Shown: piece by piece, positions 7,923-16,332 of the stretch
Numbering within the stretch: position 1 is the stretch's first letter
Layout of the letters: every line of letters starts with the position of its first letter
Origin: Pelagibacterium sp. 26DY04
GTDB taxonomy: Bacteria > Pseudomonadota > Alphaproteobacteria > Rhizobiales > Devosiaceae
Assembly (NCBI RefSeq): GCF_031202305.1
Contig: NZ_CP101731.1
Coordinates: 1,116,001-1,180,000 of the forward strand
Length of the DNA: 64,000 nt
Reading direction: 5' to 3'
Program-made: the position numbers and the translations under genes
The notes under the pieces: generated by a model
Seen by the model: only the letters and a program-made list of their open reading frames with translations
Databases searched by the model: none
What the model was told of the DNA's origin: nothing

Positions 7923-9821
7923 ATGGCGACGCGGTACAAATCAGACGCGGGCCGGGCTTCGATTGCACGGATCATTGCCGGGGGCGCCGTCGCGGCCGCT
8001 CTCATGCTCTCAACGAGTCTCGCAACGGCGCAGGTGACCCCGGTCGAGGTTCCCCAGGGGCAGAACGACCTCTTCTCCTCTCGCGTTTTGACCACTGCCT
8101 TGTCCAACCCCTGGGCAATGCGCTGGGGGCCCGATAACCAGGTCTGGGTGACCGAGCGCACCAGCGGGGAAGTGACGCGGATCGATCCGACGACCGGCGC
8201 ACAGCAGCTTCTTCTCACCATCGAGGACGTCTATACCGGTCCCCAGCACGAGGGCCTGCTCGGCCTGGCGCTGCACCCCGAACTGCTCCAGGACACCGGC
8301 AACGATTATATCTACCTGTCCTATACGGTGAACAACGGCACCGCCGAGGAACCCGATCCTTCCGCGCAGATCGTGCGCTATACCTGGGATAACACTCTCC
8401 AGCAGCTCGTCGACCCGCAGATCGTGATCGAGGGCCTGCCGGCCTGGAACGACCACAATGCCGGGCGCGTCGTGATCGGGCCTGACATGAAGCTCTATTA
8501 TTCGATCGGTGAGCAGGGCGCCAATTTCGGCCGCAATCTGCGCCGTCCGAACATGGCTCAGGTTCTGCCGACCGCCGAAGAGGTCGAAGCCCAGGATTGG
8601 CACACCTATTCGGGCAAGATCCTGCGCATGGAACTCGACGGTTCGATCCCCGAGGACAATCCCGAGATCGAGGGCGTCCAGAGCCATGTCTATAGCTATG
8701 GTCACCGCAACCCGCAGGGCATCAACTTCGGGCCGGACGGCACGCTCTATGAAGTCGAACACGGTCCGGCCTCGGACGACGAGTTCAACATCATCCAGCC
8801 GGGCGGCAATTATGGCTGGCCCAATGTCGCCGGGTTCATCGACGACCAGGCCTACACCTATATCAACTGGAGCGAGGCGCCCGAAGGCGTGGACACCAAC
8901 ACCGATCCGCTGCCCGACGATGTGCCGCAATTCGCCGAAAGCGATTTCGAGGGCGAGATGGTCGATCCGATCGCGACCTATTTCACAGTCGAGGATGGGT
9001 ATGAGTTCGGCCAGATCTGCGGCTATATCTGCGATCCCACCGTCGCGCCCTCCTCGGTGCTCTATTACGAGGCCGGGGAAGACGGCATTGCCGAATGGGA
9101 CAATTCGATCCTGATCCCGACTTTGAAGCACGGCACGCTCTATGTGCAGCACCTGACCGAAGACGGCCAGGAAGCCGATGGGCTGCCCGAAGCCTGGCTT
9201 TCGACCCAGAACCGTTATCGTGACGTCATCGTTTCGCCCGACGGGCGCACGGTGTTCATCGCGACCGACGCCTTCGGTTCGGCGGCCCAGAAGTTCGGCG
9301 AAGGGCTCAACACTTCGGTGCTGCACAACCCCGGCTCGATCCTGATGTTCACCTATGGTGAAGAGGGCGGTTCGCTGGGCGTGACCACGGGCAACTATGC
9401 GGGCGCCACGGCGACCGGCGGTGGCGAGAACGTGCAGGAATGGGAAGACCCCAACACCGGCAACGAGGCTCCCGCCGAAGGCGAAGAGGCCGCTGGTGAC
9501 GAAGCCGCCGCTGCTGGCGTGACCGAAGAGTCCGACGTGACCGAAGTGGCCAATCTCGGTGCCCCGAAATATGCCGCCAACTGCGCCATGTGCCACGGCC
9601 CTGCCGGCCAGGGCGGCGCGGGCGCGGTGCTCGCCGGCAATGGCGAACTGGCCGATGCCGAATTCGTCGCCAACACGATCGTCCACGGCTTTGGCTACAT
9701 GCCGGCCTTCGGCAATCAGCTCAGCGACGACGACATCGCCCAGATCGGCACCTTCATCCGCAACAATTGGGGCAATGATTTCGGTGTTCTGACCACCGAA
9801 CAGGTTGCTGCCGCGCGCTGA
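7923..9821 (+). CDS. PQQ-dependent sugar dehydrogenase fused to cytochrome c
   Basis: A 632-residue secreted protein. After a signal peptide (cleavage near ATAQV) comes a glucose/sorbosone dehydrogenase beta-propeller (about 40-490), with family hallmarks NPWAMRWGPDNQVWVTER, EGLLGLALHP, YGHRNPQGINFGPDG and GGNYGWPNV. An acidic Glu/Ala-rich linker (about 510-540) leads to a C-terminal mono-haem cytochrome c domain with CAMCH at 554-558 and a probable axial Met in GYMPAFGNQ. It should oxidise an aldose in the periplasm with PQQ and pass electrons through its own haem. ATG 7923 has AGGAG seven bases upstream. A terminator follows. Confidence 0.9.
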   Translation: MATRYKSDAGRASIARIIAGGAVAAALMLSTSLATAQVTPVEVPQGQNDLFSSRVLTTALSNPWAMRWGPDNQVWVTERTSGEVTRIDPTTGAQQLLLTIEDVYTGPQHEGLLGLALHPELLQDTGNDYIYLSYTVNNGTAEEPDPSAQIVRYTWDNTLQQLVDPQIVIEGLPAWNDHNAGRVVIGPDMKLYYSIGEQGANFGRNLRRPNMAQVLPTAEEVEAQDWHTYSGKILRMELDGSIPEDNPEIEGVQSHVYSYGHRNPQGINFGPDGTLYEVEHGPASDDEFNIIQPGGNYGWPNVAGFIDDQAYTYINWSEAPEGVDTNTDPLPDDVPQFAESDFEGEMVDPIATYFTVEDGYEFGQICGYICDPTVAPSSVLYYEAGEDGIAEWDNSILIPTLKHGTLYVQHLTEDGQEADGLPEAWLSTQNRYRDVIVSPDGRTVFIATDAFGSAAQKFGEGLNTSVLHNPGSILMFTYGEEGGSLGVTTGNYAGATATGGGENVQEWEDPNTGNEAPAEGEEAAGDEAAAAGVTEESDVTEVANLGAPKYAANCAMCHGPAGQGGAGAVLAGNGELADAEFVANTIVHGFGYMPAFGNQLSDDDIAQIGTFIRNNWGNDFGVLTTEQVAAAR

Positions 9822-9847
9822 TCGCTGGGAAATAGTTGCGAGTTCTG

Positions 9848-9880
9848 AAAGAGGCGGGAGCGTATCCGGCCTCTTTTTTT
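9848..9880 (+). terminator. Intrinsic terminator after the PQQ dehydrogenase gene
   Basis: Stem AAAGAGGC/GCCTCTTT with a 13-base loop runs into a seven-T tract. Confidence 0.85.
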
Positions 9881-9944
9881 GGTGCGGTGTCGGAACTGGG
9901 GGTGCGGGTGCGTCCTTGTGGGGTCAAGCACAAGGAGAACCATC

Positions 9945-10328
9945 ATGAGTACACTCAAGGACAAGGCCTCCTCCGCCATGGTCGCCGTCAGCGATATCGA
10001 CCGGGCCAGGGCGTTCTACAGCGACACGCTGGGACTCGAACTCGAAGAGGACGGTATGGGCGGCGTGCTGGTCTACAGGACCGGCTCGACCTATCTGCTG
10101 GTCTATCCGTCCGACTTCGCGGGGACCAACAAGGCCAATGCGGTGGTGTGGGATTGCGGCGAGGATATCGAAGCGATCGTTGCCGATCTGCGCGGCAAGG
10201 GCGTGCGCTTCGAGCACTACCCGGAGATGGGCGCCGACTATGCCGATGGCATCCACAAGGCCGACAATTTCCGCATGGCCTGGTTCAAGGACCCGGACGG
10301 CAACATCCTGCATTTGAACAGCGCCTGA
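9945..10328 (+). CDS. VOC (glyoxalase/bleomycin-resistance) family protein
   Basis: A 127-residue single VOC unit: SAMVAVSDIDRARAFYSDTLGLEL forms the first beta-alpha-beta module and FKDPDGNILHLNS the end of the second. AAGGAG precedes ATG 9945. VOC proteins include metal-dependent glyoxalases, dioxygenases and drug-binding proteins; the usual metal residues are only partly evident, so no reaction can be assigned. It converges with the ABC importer operon, only seven bases from the yjfF stop. Confidence 0.85.
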   Translation: MSTLKDKASSAMVAVSDIDRARAFYSDTLGLELEEDGMGGVLVYRTGSTYLLVYPSDFAGTNKANAVVWDCGEDIEAIVADLRGKGVRFEHYPEMGADYADGIHKADNFRMAWFKDPDGNILHLNSA

Positions 10329-10335
10329 GGGCGGC

Positions 10336-11319
10336 TCAGGCGGCGGCGGGGCTTCCCCGCCGCCAGCGGCGCTTGGATGCGGCGACGATGACGCGCTGCA
10401 TGACGATGAAGCCGAACAGCAGGCCGCCGATGACGATCTTGGTCCACCAGCTCGAGAGCGTTCCGTCGAAGACGATATAGGTCTGGATCATCCCCTGGAT
10501 GAACACTCCGACCAGCGAACCGAGCATGAAGCCAAAACCGCCCGAAAGCAGCGTTCCGCCGATGACCACGGCGGCGATGGTGTCGAGCTCGACCCCGACG
10601 GCGGCCAGAGGGTAGCCCGAGGAGGTGTAGAGGGAATAGACGATCCCCGAAACGCCGGCGAGGAAGCTCGAAACAGCGTATATGCCGATGGTGGTGCGGG
10701 CGACGGGGACCCCGAGCAGGGCGGCGGACTGCGGATTGCCGCCAAGCGCATAGACATAGGACCCGAAGCGGGTGCGGTGGCAGACGATGGTGCCGACCAG
10801 GAACACGACCAGCATCAGAACGCCGTTGAAGGTGAGGCGTCCGCCGCCGGGCATGACGTAATAGAGCTGGCGGATCCAATCGTAGAATTCGTGATCGACC
10901 GAGATGGAATCCTGGGTGAGCAGGAATGTCGCGCCGCGCGCCAGGAACATGCCTGCGAGGGTGACGATGAAGGGCGGCACTTCGAGGTAGTGGATCATGG
11001 CGCCCATGGTGGCGCCGAAGGCGGTGGTGACCAGCAGCGTTAGCGCAAAGGCGGGCAGCGGATGGATGCCGGCTTGCGTCACCAGCACGGCGATCAGCAC
11101 CGAGGAAAAGGCGATGACCGAGCCCACCGAAAGGTCGATGCCGCCCGAAAGGATCACGAAGGTCATGCCGACCGCCGCGACGCCGAGGAAGGCGTTGTCG
11201 GTCAGAAGGTTGCCCAGGACGCGGGTGGAGAACAGGGCCGGGAACTGCATCACCGCCAGCCCATAGGCGAGGACGAAGATGGTGATGGTGGCGACGAGCG
11301 GCCAGTAGCGCGGATTCAT
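10336..11319 (-). CDS. yjfF: Galactofuranose-type ABC importer permease YjfF
   Basis: A 327-residue hydrophobic permease of the carbohydrate uptake-2 (ribose-type) family, with the signature GVAAVGMTFVILSGGIDLSVGSV and AAVVIGGTLLSGGFGFMLGS. Order and overlap place it last in a four-gene operon equivalent to E. coli ytfQ-ytfR-ytfT-yjfF, in which two different permeases form a heterodimer. Its start at 11319 overlaps the upstream permease stop by four bases. The C-terminus is basic (SKRRWRRGSPAAA), facing the cytoplasm. Confidence 0.85.
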   Translation of the reverse strand: MNPRYWPLVATITIFVLAYGLAVMQFPALFSTRVLGNLLTDNAFLGVAAVGMTFVILSGGIDLSVGSVIAFSSVLIAVLVTQAGIHPLPAFALTLLVTTAFGATMGAMIHYLEVPPFIVTLAGMFLARGATFLLTQDSISVDHEFYDWIRQLYYVMPGGGRLTFNGVLMLVVFLVGTIVCHRTRFGSYVYALGGNPQSAALLGVPVARTTIGIYAVSSFLAGVSGIVYSLYTSSGYPLAAVGVELDTIAAVVIGGTLLSGGFGFMLGSLVGVFIQGMIQTYIVFDGTLSSWWTKIVIGGLLFGFIVMQRVIVAASKRRWRRGSPAAA

Positions 11320-12335
11320 CTTGGGCTGGCCTCCGAAGGCTTGGCCGCAGGGCGCGGGGCGCGGGAGCGGGTGGCGAAATGCCAGATGCGGCTGGCGAGA
11401 GGCGACTGGACGATAAGGATGACGATGATCAGCGCCGCCTTGACCAGCAGATTGAATTCTGGCGGGAAGCCGGAAACCAGGATGCCGGTGTTCATGGCCT
11501 GGATGATGAGCGCGCCGATGACCGACATGGGAATCGAGAACCGCCCGCCCATGAGCGATGTGCCTCCGATCACCACGGCGAGGATGGCGTCGAGCTCGAG
11601 CCAGAGGCCCACATTGTTGGCATCGGCGCCACGGATGTCGGCAGCGGCGATGATACCGGAAATGGCGGCGCAAAAGCCGGCGAAGGCATAGACGCCGACG
11701 AGCAGTGAGCGGGCACGCAGGCCGGCATAGGAGGAGGCCGAGCGGTTGATGCCCACCGATTCGATGAACAGGCCCAGCGCGGTCATGCGCATCACGGCGG
11801 TGGTGACGGCGGCGAGCACGACCATGATGATGATGGGAGTGGGTAGGCCCAGGATGGAGCCCGAGCCCAAAAAGATCAGGCCCGGATCGTTGAAGGTGAC
11901 GATGAAGCCCTCGGTGATGGTTTGCGCGATGCCGCGCCCGGCAACCATGAGGATCAGAGTGGCGATGATCGGTTGCAGATCGAGGACCGAGACGAGGACG
12001 CCGTTCCACAGCCCGCAGAGAAGGCCCACTCCGAGCGCGGCGAGGATCACCAGGATCAGCGCGTTGCCATCGCCCTGGACCATGGTGGCGGCGACGGCGC
12101 CGGAAATGGCCATCACCGCGCCCACGGACAGATCGACGCCGCGCGTGGCGATCACCGCCGTCATGCCGATGGCGAGGATGGCGACCGGGGCGCCGCGATT
12201 GAGGACGTCGATCAGCGAGCCGTAGATGCGGCCGTCGCGGATGAAGAGATTGAAAAAGCCGGGAAAGAGAACCCAGTTGATCAGCAGGATCGCGGCGAGG
12301 GCGATGAATTGCGGCTTGATGAGCGAGCGAGTCAT
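11316..12335 (-). CDS. ytfT: Galactofuranose-type ABC importer permease YtfT
   Basis: A 339-residue inner-membrane permease of the same family as its neighbour. The key segment is AILAIGMTAVIATRGVDLSVGAVMAISGA, and the conserved loop AVVIGGTSLMGGRFSIPMSV is present. It overlaps the ATPase gene by four bases upstream and yjfF by four downstream, so the operon is tightly coupled. Family knowledge plus the nearly diagnostic binding protein support furanose-form galactose or a related pentose as substrate. Confidence 0.87.
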   Translation of the reverse strand: MTRSLIKPQFIALAAILLINWVLFPGFFNLFIRDGRIYGSLIDVLNRGAPVAILAIGMTAVIATRGVDLSVGAVMAISGAVAATMVQGDGNALILVILAALGVGLLCGLWNGVLVSVLDLQPIIATLILMVAGRGIAQTITEGFIVTFNDPGLIFLGSGSILGLPTPIIIMVVLAAVTTAVMRMTALGLFIESVGINRSASSYAGLRARSLLVGVYAFAGFCAAISGIIAAADIRGADANNVGLWLELDAILAVVIGGTSLMGGRFSIPMSVIGALIIQAMNTGILVSGFPPEFNLLVKAALIIVILIVQSPLASRIWHFATRSRAPRPAAKPSEASPR

Positions 12336-13846
12336 TGGGCGGCCTCCGGCTCGCTGGCGATCATTTCCATGATGGCGGTGGTGTTGATGGCTTCGCCCGT
12401 CAACTCGCCTGCGATGGCGCGGTCGCGCAGGACGAGGACGCGGGAGGAATAGGCGGTGATCTCTTCAAGCTCGGACGAGATGACGAACAGGCTCATGCCC
12501 TCGTCGCACAGGCGGTTGATCATGCGGATGATCTCGGCATGGGCGCCCACATCGATGCCGCGCGTGGGTTCATCCAGGATCAGCAGCTTGGGATTGGTGG
12601 CCAACCAGCGGGCGAGGACGACCTTCTGCTGGTTGCCGCCCGAGAGGAATTTGACCGGCTGTTCCGGGCCGGTGCAGCGGATATCGAGGGCCTTGATGAA
12701 GCGGTCGGCGAGTTCGGCCTGCTCGGCGCCCGACATGGGGCGCATCCAGCCGCGATGGGCCTGCAGCGCCAACATGATGTTCTCGCGCACCGAGAGATCG
12801 CCCACAATGCCGTCGAGCTTGCGGTCTTCCGGGGCGAAGGCGAAATCGAGCGCGATGGCGTCGCGCGGCTCGTTGAGGCGGGCGGGCTTGCCCGCGACGG
12901 TCAATTCGCCCGTATCGGGTTTGTCGATGCCGAACAGCAGCCGGGCCATTTCGGTGCGGCCGGAACCCAGGAGACCGGCAACACCGACGATTTCGCCCTT
13001 GTGAAGGTCGAGATCGAAAGGCGCGGCCTTGCCGGCGAGGGAATAATTGCGAAACGCGGCGTATAGCTCGCCGGGCTGGCGGGTGGCGCCGATGCGCATG
13101 GCGTCCTCGTGCTCGAGCGCTTCGCCCAGCATCATGGTGACTAGATCCATGCGCGAGAGCCCGGCGATGGGGCGCGAGCCGACGCGGCGGCCGTTGCGAA
13201 GCACGGTGACGCGGTCGGAGATCTCATAGACCTGATCGAGGAAGTGGGTGATGAAGACGACCGCCAGCCCGCGCGTTTTGAGCTGGCGGATGATGGAAAA
13301 GAGGATTTCCACCTCGTGGCTGTCGAGGCTCGCGGTGGGTTCGTCCAGGATCAGCACCTTGCCGGAAATGTCGACGGCGCGAGCGATGGCGACGATCTGC
13401 TGGATGGCGACCGAATAGGTGTCAAGCTGGGCGCCAACATCGATATCGAGATCGTAGCGGGAAAGGAGGTCGCGGGCGTCGCGCTCCATCCTGCGGGTGT
13501 CGACGAAGCCCATCCGCATGGGCTGGCGACCGATATAGAGGTTTTCGGCGACGGTCATGTTGGGGAGGAGGTTGACCTCCTGATAGACCGTGCCGATGCC
13601 CAGCTCCTGCGCGTGGCGGGTGTCGCGTGGATGGATGGGCCTGCCCTCGAGCGTGATGGTGCCGGCATCGTGGGTGTAGGCGCCGGTGAGAATCTTGATG
13701 AGGGTTGATTTGCCGGCGCCGTTTTCGCCCAGCAGCGCGTGGACCTCGCCGGGATAGAGCTCGATGCCGACATTGTCGAGAACCTTATGGGAGAGGAAGG
13801 ACTTGTCGATTTGCGCGGCGGCGAGGAGGGGGCTGGGTTCGGGCAT
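12332..13846 (-). CDS. ytfR: Sugar ABC importer ATPase YtfR (two nucleotide-binding domains)
   Basis: A 504-residue duplicated ATPase as in RbsA/MglA/YtfR. The first domain has an intact Walker A (GENGAGKST) and Walker B (VLILDEPTASLD). The second has a degenerate P-loop region (GLLGSGRTEMARLLFG), the signature LSGGNQQKV and LLILDEPTRGID, the usual asymmetry of this family. It energises the two permeases at the inner face of the membrane. It lies downstream of the binding-protein gene across a gap filled by a dispersed repeat. Confidence 0.93.
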   Translation of the reverse strand: MPEPSPLLAAAQIDKSFLSHKVLDNVGIELYPGEVHALLGENGAGKSTLIKILTGAYTHDAGTITLEGRPIHPRDTRHAQELGIGTVYQEVNLLPNMTVAENLYIGRQPMRMGFVDTRRMERDARDLLSRYDLDIDVGAQLDTYSVAIQQIVAIARAVDISGKVLILDEPTASLDSHEVEILFSIIRQLKTRGLAVVFITHFLDQVYEISDRVTVLRNGRRVGSRPIAGLSRMDLVTMMLGEALEHEDAMRIGATRQPGELYAAFRNYSLAGKAAPFDLDLHKGEIVGVAGLLGSGRTEMARLLFGIDKPDTGELTVAGKPARLNEPRDAIALDFAFAPEDRKLDGIVGDLSVRENIMLALQAHRGWMRPMSGAEQAELADRFIKALDIRCTGPEQPVKFLSGGNQQKVVLARWLATNPKLLILDEPTRGIDVGAHAEIIRMINRLCDEGMSLFVISSELEEITAYSSRVLVLRDRAIAGELTGEAINTTAIMEMIASEPEAAQ

Positions 13847-13903
13847 TGTTTCAATCTTCGTCGCGGTTCGAGCAATTGGCGATTTGCGGCGGGTGAGGCG
13901 CTC

Positions 13904-14070
13904 GGCGCAATCTCAGCGCCCCCTCATCCGACCGCTTCGCGGCCACCTTCTCCCACCGGGGGAGAAGGGTAGTCTGTGGCAGCGTTTCGGCAAGAGCCTT
14001 GGGCCGCAAGAGTCGGAGAAGCCCCGACCCCTCTCCCTTGAGCGGAGAGGGGCCTTGGGCAGGCGTTGCT
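13904..14070. repeat. Dispersed intergenic repeat (family A) between ytfQ and ytfR
   Basis: The gap carries the same composite sequence that recurs in the gene transfer agent gaps: TCAGCGCCCCCTCATCCG, a GCTTCGCGGC mini-hairpin, then CACCTTCTCCCACC paired with GGGGGAGAAGGG. A second half-unit around 14028-14062 pairs CCCCTCTCCCTTGAG with GGAGAGGGG. It can fold into stable RNA hairpins and may lower read-through from ytfQ to the membrane genes, as REP elements do in other sugar operons. Confidence 0.75.
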
Positions 14071-14079
14071 ATCCTTTGA

Positions 14080-15054
14080 TCAATACCCCAGATCGCGGCG
14101 GCGTTCGGCTTCGCCTTCGGGATCGTCCTCCTGGGTGTAGAGGGTGGATTCGGTGATGATGAGCTTTTCGGGCTCGACGCCGTCGACGAGATAGGCTTCC
14201 AGCGCATCGAAGCTCGGGCCGGCCATGTTGGGGGTCAGCTCCACTGTGGCGTTGGCTTCGCCGGCGGCCATGGCGGTGAAGATGTCGGGCACGGCGTCGA
14301 TGGAGACCACCAGGATATCCTCGCCCGGCTGGAGGCCGGCTTCCTTGATGGCCTGGATGGCGCCCACGGCCATATCGTCATTGTGCGCGTAAAGGGCGCA
14401 GATGTCCTGGCCGCCGCCTTCGGCGCGCAGGAACCCTTCCATCACCTGCTTGCCGAGCGCGCGGGTGAAGTCGCCGGTTTGGGAGCGGACGATCTCGATA
14501 TTGGGGGAGTTGGCGATGGCTTCCTCAAAACCCTGCTTGCGGTTGATGGCCGGGGAGGAGCCGACGGTGCCCTGGAGTTCGACGACGCGGCATTCCTCCT
14601 CGCCCACGGTTTCGACCAGCCACTCGCCGGCCACGCGGCCTTCGAGGACCTGATCGGACATGACTGCGGTGAGGTAGAGGTCATCGGGCGCGTCGATGCC
14701 ACGGTCCATGAGGACGACGGGGATTTCGGCATCGCGCGCCTCGGTCAGAACCTCTTCCCAGCCAGTGGCGACGACCGGTGCGAGCAGGATGGCATCGACG
14801 CCCTGGGCGATGAAGGAGCGGATGGCGCGGATCTGGTTTTCCTGGCGCTGCTGGGCATCGGAGAACTGCAGATTGATACCGCGTTCCTCGGCTTCGGCAC
14901 GTGTGACCGAGGTTTCGGCGGCGCGCCAGCCCGATTCCGAGCCGATCTGCGAAAAGCCGATGGTCATGCCGGAAAGGCCGTCCTGGGCGATCGCCGCCGA
15001 GCCCATCATGGCGACAGTGCTCACGCCCAGCGCGAGCTGCTTTAAGAATTTCAT
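14080..15054 (-). CDS. ytfQ: Galactofuranose-binding periplasmic protein YtfQ
   Basis: A 324-residue periplasmic solute-binding protein with a signal peptide (cleavage near AAIAQ). The mature N-terminus (TIGFSQIGSESGWRAAET), then QQRQENQIRAIRSFIAQGVD, VVATGWEEVL, VVELQGTVGSSPAINRKQGF and YAHNDDMAVGAIQAIKEAGL closely follow E. coli YtfQ, which binds the furanose form of galactose. AAAGGAGG lies just before ATG 15054. It heads the importer operon and its promoter region contains a GntR-type palindrome. Confidence 0.92.
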   Translation of the reverse strand: MKFLKQLALGVSTVAMMGSAAIAQDGLSGMTIGFSQIGSESGWRAAETSVTRAEAEERGINLQFSDAQQRQENQIRAIRSFIAQGVDAILLAPVVATGWEEVLTEARDAEIPVVLMDRGIDAPDDLYLTAVMSDQVLEGRVAGEWLVETVGEEECRVVELQGTVGSSPAINRKQGFEEAIANSPNIEIVRSQTGDFTRALGKQVMEGFLRAEGGGQDICALYAHNDDMAVGAIQAIKEAGLQPGEDILVVSIDAVPDIFTAMAAGEANATVELTPNMAGPSFDALEAYLVDGVEPEKLIITESTLYTQEDDPEGEAERRRDLGY

Positions 15055-15120
15055 TGATTTTCCTCCTTTGGCGCCGGTCCCGAAGCCTCCCTCCGTTCCG
15101 GCTCGCGGAGGGAACAATTG

Positions 15121-15139
15121 CATATAGTATTACTATATG
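15121..15139. promoter_or_regulatory. GntR/FadR-type operator upstream of ytfQ
   Basis: The 19-bp sequence CATATAGTATTACTATATG is a perfect palindrome. Its core TAGTATTACTA matches the FadR-subfamily consensus TNGTNNNACNA. It lies 67 bp before the ytfQ start codon and is unusually A+T-rich for this genome. No GntR gene is in the window, so the regulator would be encoded elsewhere. Confidence 0.65.
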
Positions 15140-15525
15140 TAAAGGCGGAAAGTTGGTGTGAGGAGGGTGTGGAAAGGGATGGAGGGGGGGAGTGTTGGGG
15201 GCCAAGCGTGGAGGGTGGTGCGGTTTGGCTGGCGCTGTTGCTGGAGTCCGGGAGCAAGTCCCGGAATGACTGGCGGGGGAATTGGGGGCGGTTGGGGGCA
15301 AGCCTCTCGGGATGATGGCAGGCTGAGGTTGTGGTGTGGTTGGGGCAACTCAACGCCGTGCCATATGGGATTGTTGCCAAGGGCTCGGCACGGCATGTGG
15401 AAACCGCAGGCCGCAGGGCTCGGAGGCTTCCCGCGTGCACATAAGTATGACTAAACGGTTACGGGTTTATCGGACCCCGCAGCTCGCGATTTTGCCGTGC
15501 GGGCTCGATCACTCTGGCCGGAAGG
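15140..15525. other. Non-coding gap with one short palindromic repeat
   Basis: No convincing gene is present in this stretch. It is G-rich on the plus strand. It contains one copy of the short dispersed palindrome family B at 15247-15265 (TCCGGGA and TCCCGGA around GCAAG). Overlapping short open frames in several phases have no ribosome sites and look like GC-rich noise. Confidence 0.6.
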
Positions 15526-16245
15526 TCAGCGGGACAGGTCGCGAACCGGGCGGACGTGATCTTCGAACGGCACGTGGCGGCGCCGGAATGTGGCACCCTC
15601 GTCTATTGCCGGCTTGCTGATCCGGTCCATCCGAAAATGTCGGAAAGCCTGGCGCGCCGGATCCCAGGCCACAAGATACCAAAGCGGCGGCAGGATCAGC
15701 ATGGCTTGCGGTTCGACAATCCTGTTGGTCACCGCCCCTTTTGCATCGCGATACCGCAATCGCAATTGCCGCCGCTGAAGGAAGGCGGTCTCGAAAGCCG
15801 GGAGCAGCGCCGGGTCGATCGGGCCCAAATCCGAGATGTCGACCAGCGGCGAAAGTTGCCCGACATAGAGGCAATCGAGAAACCGGCGCAGGTCGCGCAG
15901 CTTGTCCGGGGGCAGGGCCTGCTCGATCTTGGACAGTCCGGCATCGGCTAGGCTCGAGAAGGGCAGGATTCCGGCAGCGCGCATGGATGCAACGCTGATG
16001 AGGAGCGCGAAAACCTCGGCGACCGAGAGCCGTGCCGTGGTCTGAACCGATTGCGGATCGAGTTGCAGCCCGCCGCCGCGCCCGGGTTCGGAATGAATGA
16101 CAAAACCCATATCGCGCAGTGCACCGATGTCGCGCAACACGGTGCGCCTCGACGCGCCGACCGCTTCGGCGAGGTCAGCGACTGTCGCGGTGCCCGTACG
16201 GCGCAGGCTGCGCACGATGGCGTCTTGTCTAATGCGGGATGTCAT
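15526..16245 (-). CDS. YafY-type HTH and WYL-domain transcriptional regulator
   Basis: A 239-residue regulator with an N-terminal winged helix (QDAIVRSLRRTGTATVADLAEAVGASRRTVLRDI) and a C-terminal WYL domain (WYLVAWDPARQAFRHFRMDRI). WYL domains bind small ligands or nucleic acid and commonly control a divergent gene. Here the divergent gene is an epoxide hydrolase 87 bp away, with a near-perfect palindrome between them. Likely a local repressor of the hydrolase; inducer unknown. Confidence 0.88.
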   Translation of the reverse strand: MTSRIRQDAIVRSLRRTGTATVADLAEAVGASRRTVLRDIGALRDMGFVIHSEPGRGGGLQLDPQSVQTTARLSVAEVFALLISVASMRAAGILPFSSLADAGLSKIEQALPPDKLRDLRRFLDCLYVGQLSPLVDISDLGPIDPALLPAFETAFLQRRQLRLRYRDAKGAVTNRIVEPQAMLILPPLWYLVAWDPARQAFRHFRMDRISKPAIDEGATFRRRHVPFEDHVRPVRDLSR

Positions 16246-16264
16246 TGGGCAATGCTGCTACGGA

Positions 16265-16287
16265 ATGGTGTCAAAGTTTGTCACCAT
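16265..16287. promoter_or_regulatory. Probable operator of the WYL regulator
   Basis: Arms ATGGTGTCAAA and TTTGTCACCAT are separated by one base and match at all but one position. The element is central in the 87-bp divergent intergenic region. Confidence 0.6.
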
Positions 16288-16332
16288 TGGACCCTAGGCA
16301 GTGGTCTCACCTGTCAGCAAGGAGAACGAACC

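Noticed and set aside
8010..9686. A 558-residue minus-strand open frame
   Set aside because: Antisense to the PQQ dehydrogenase-cytochrome gene, without recognisable motifs or ribosome site.
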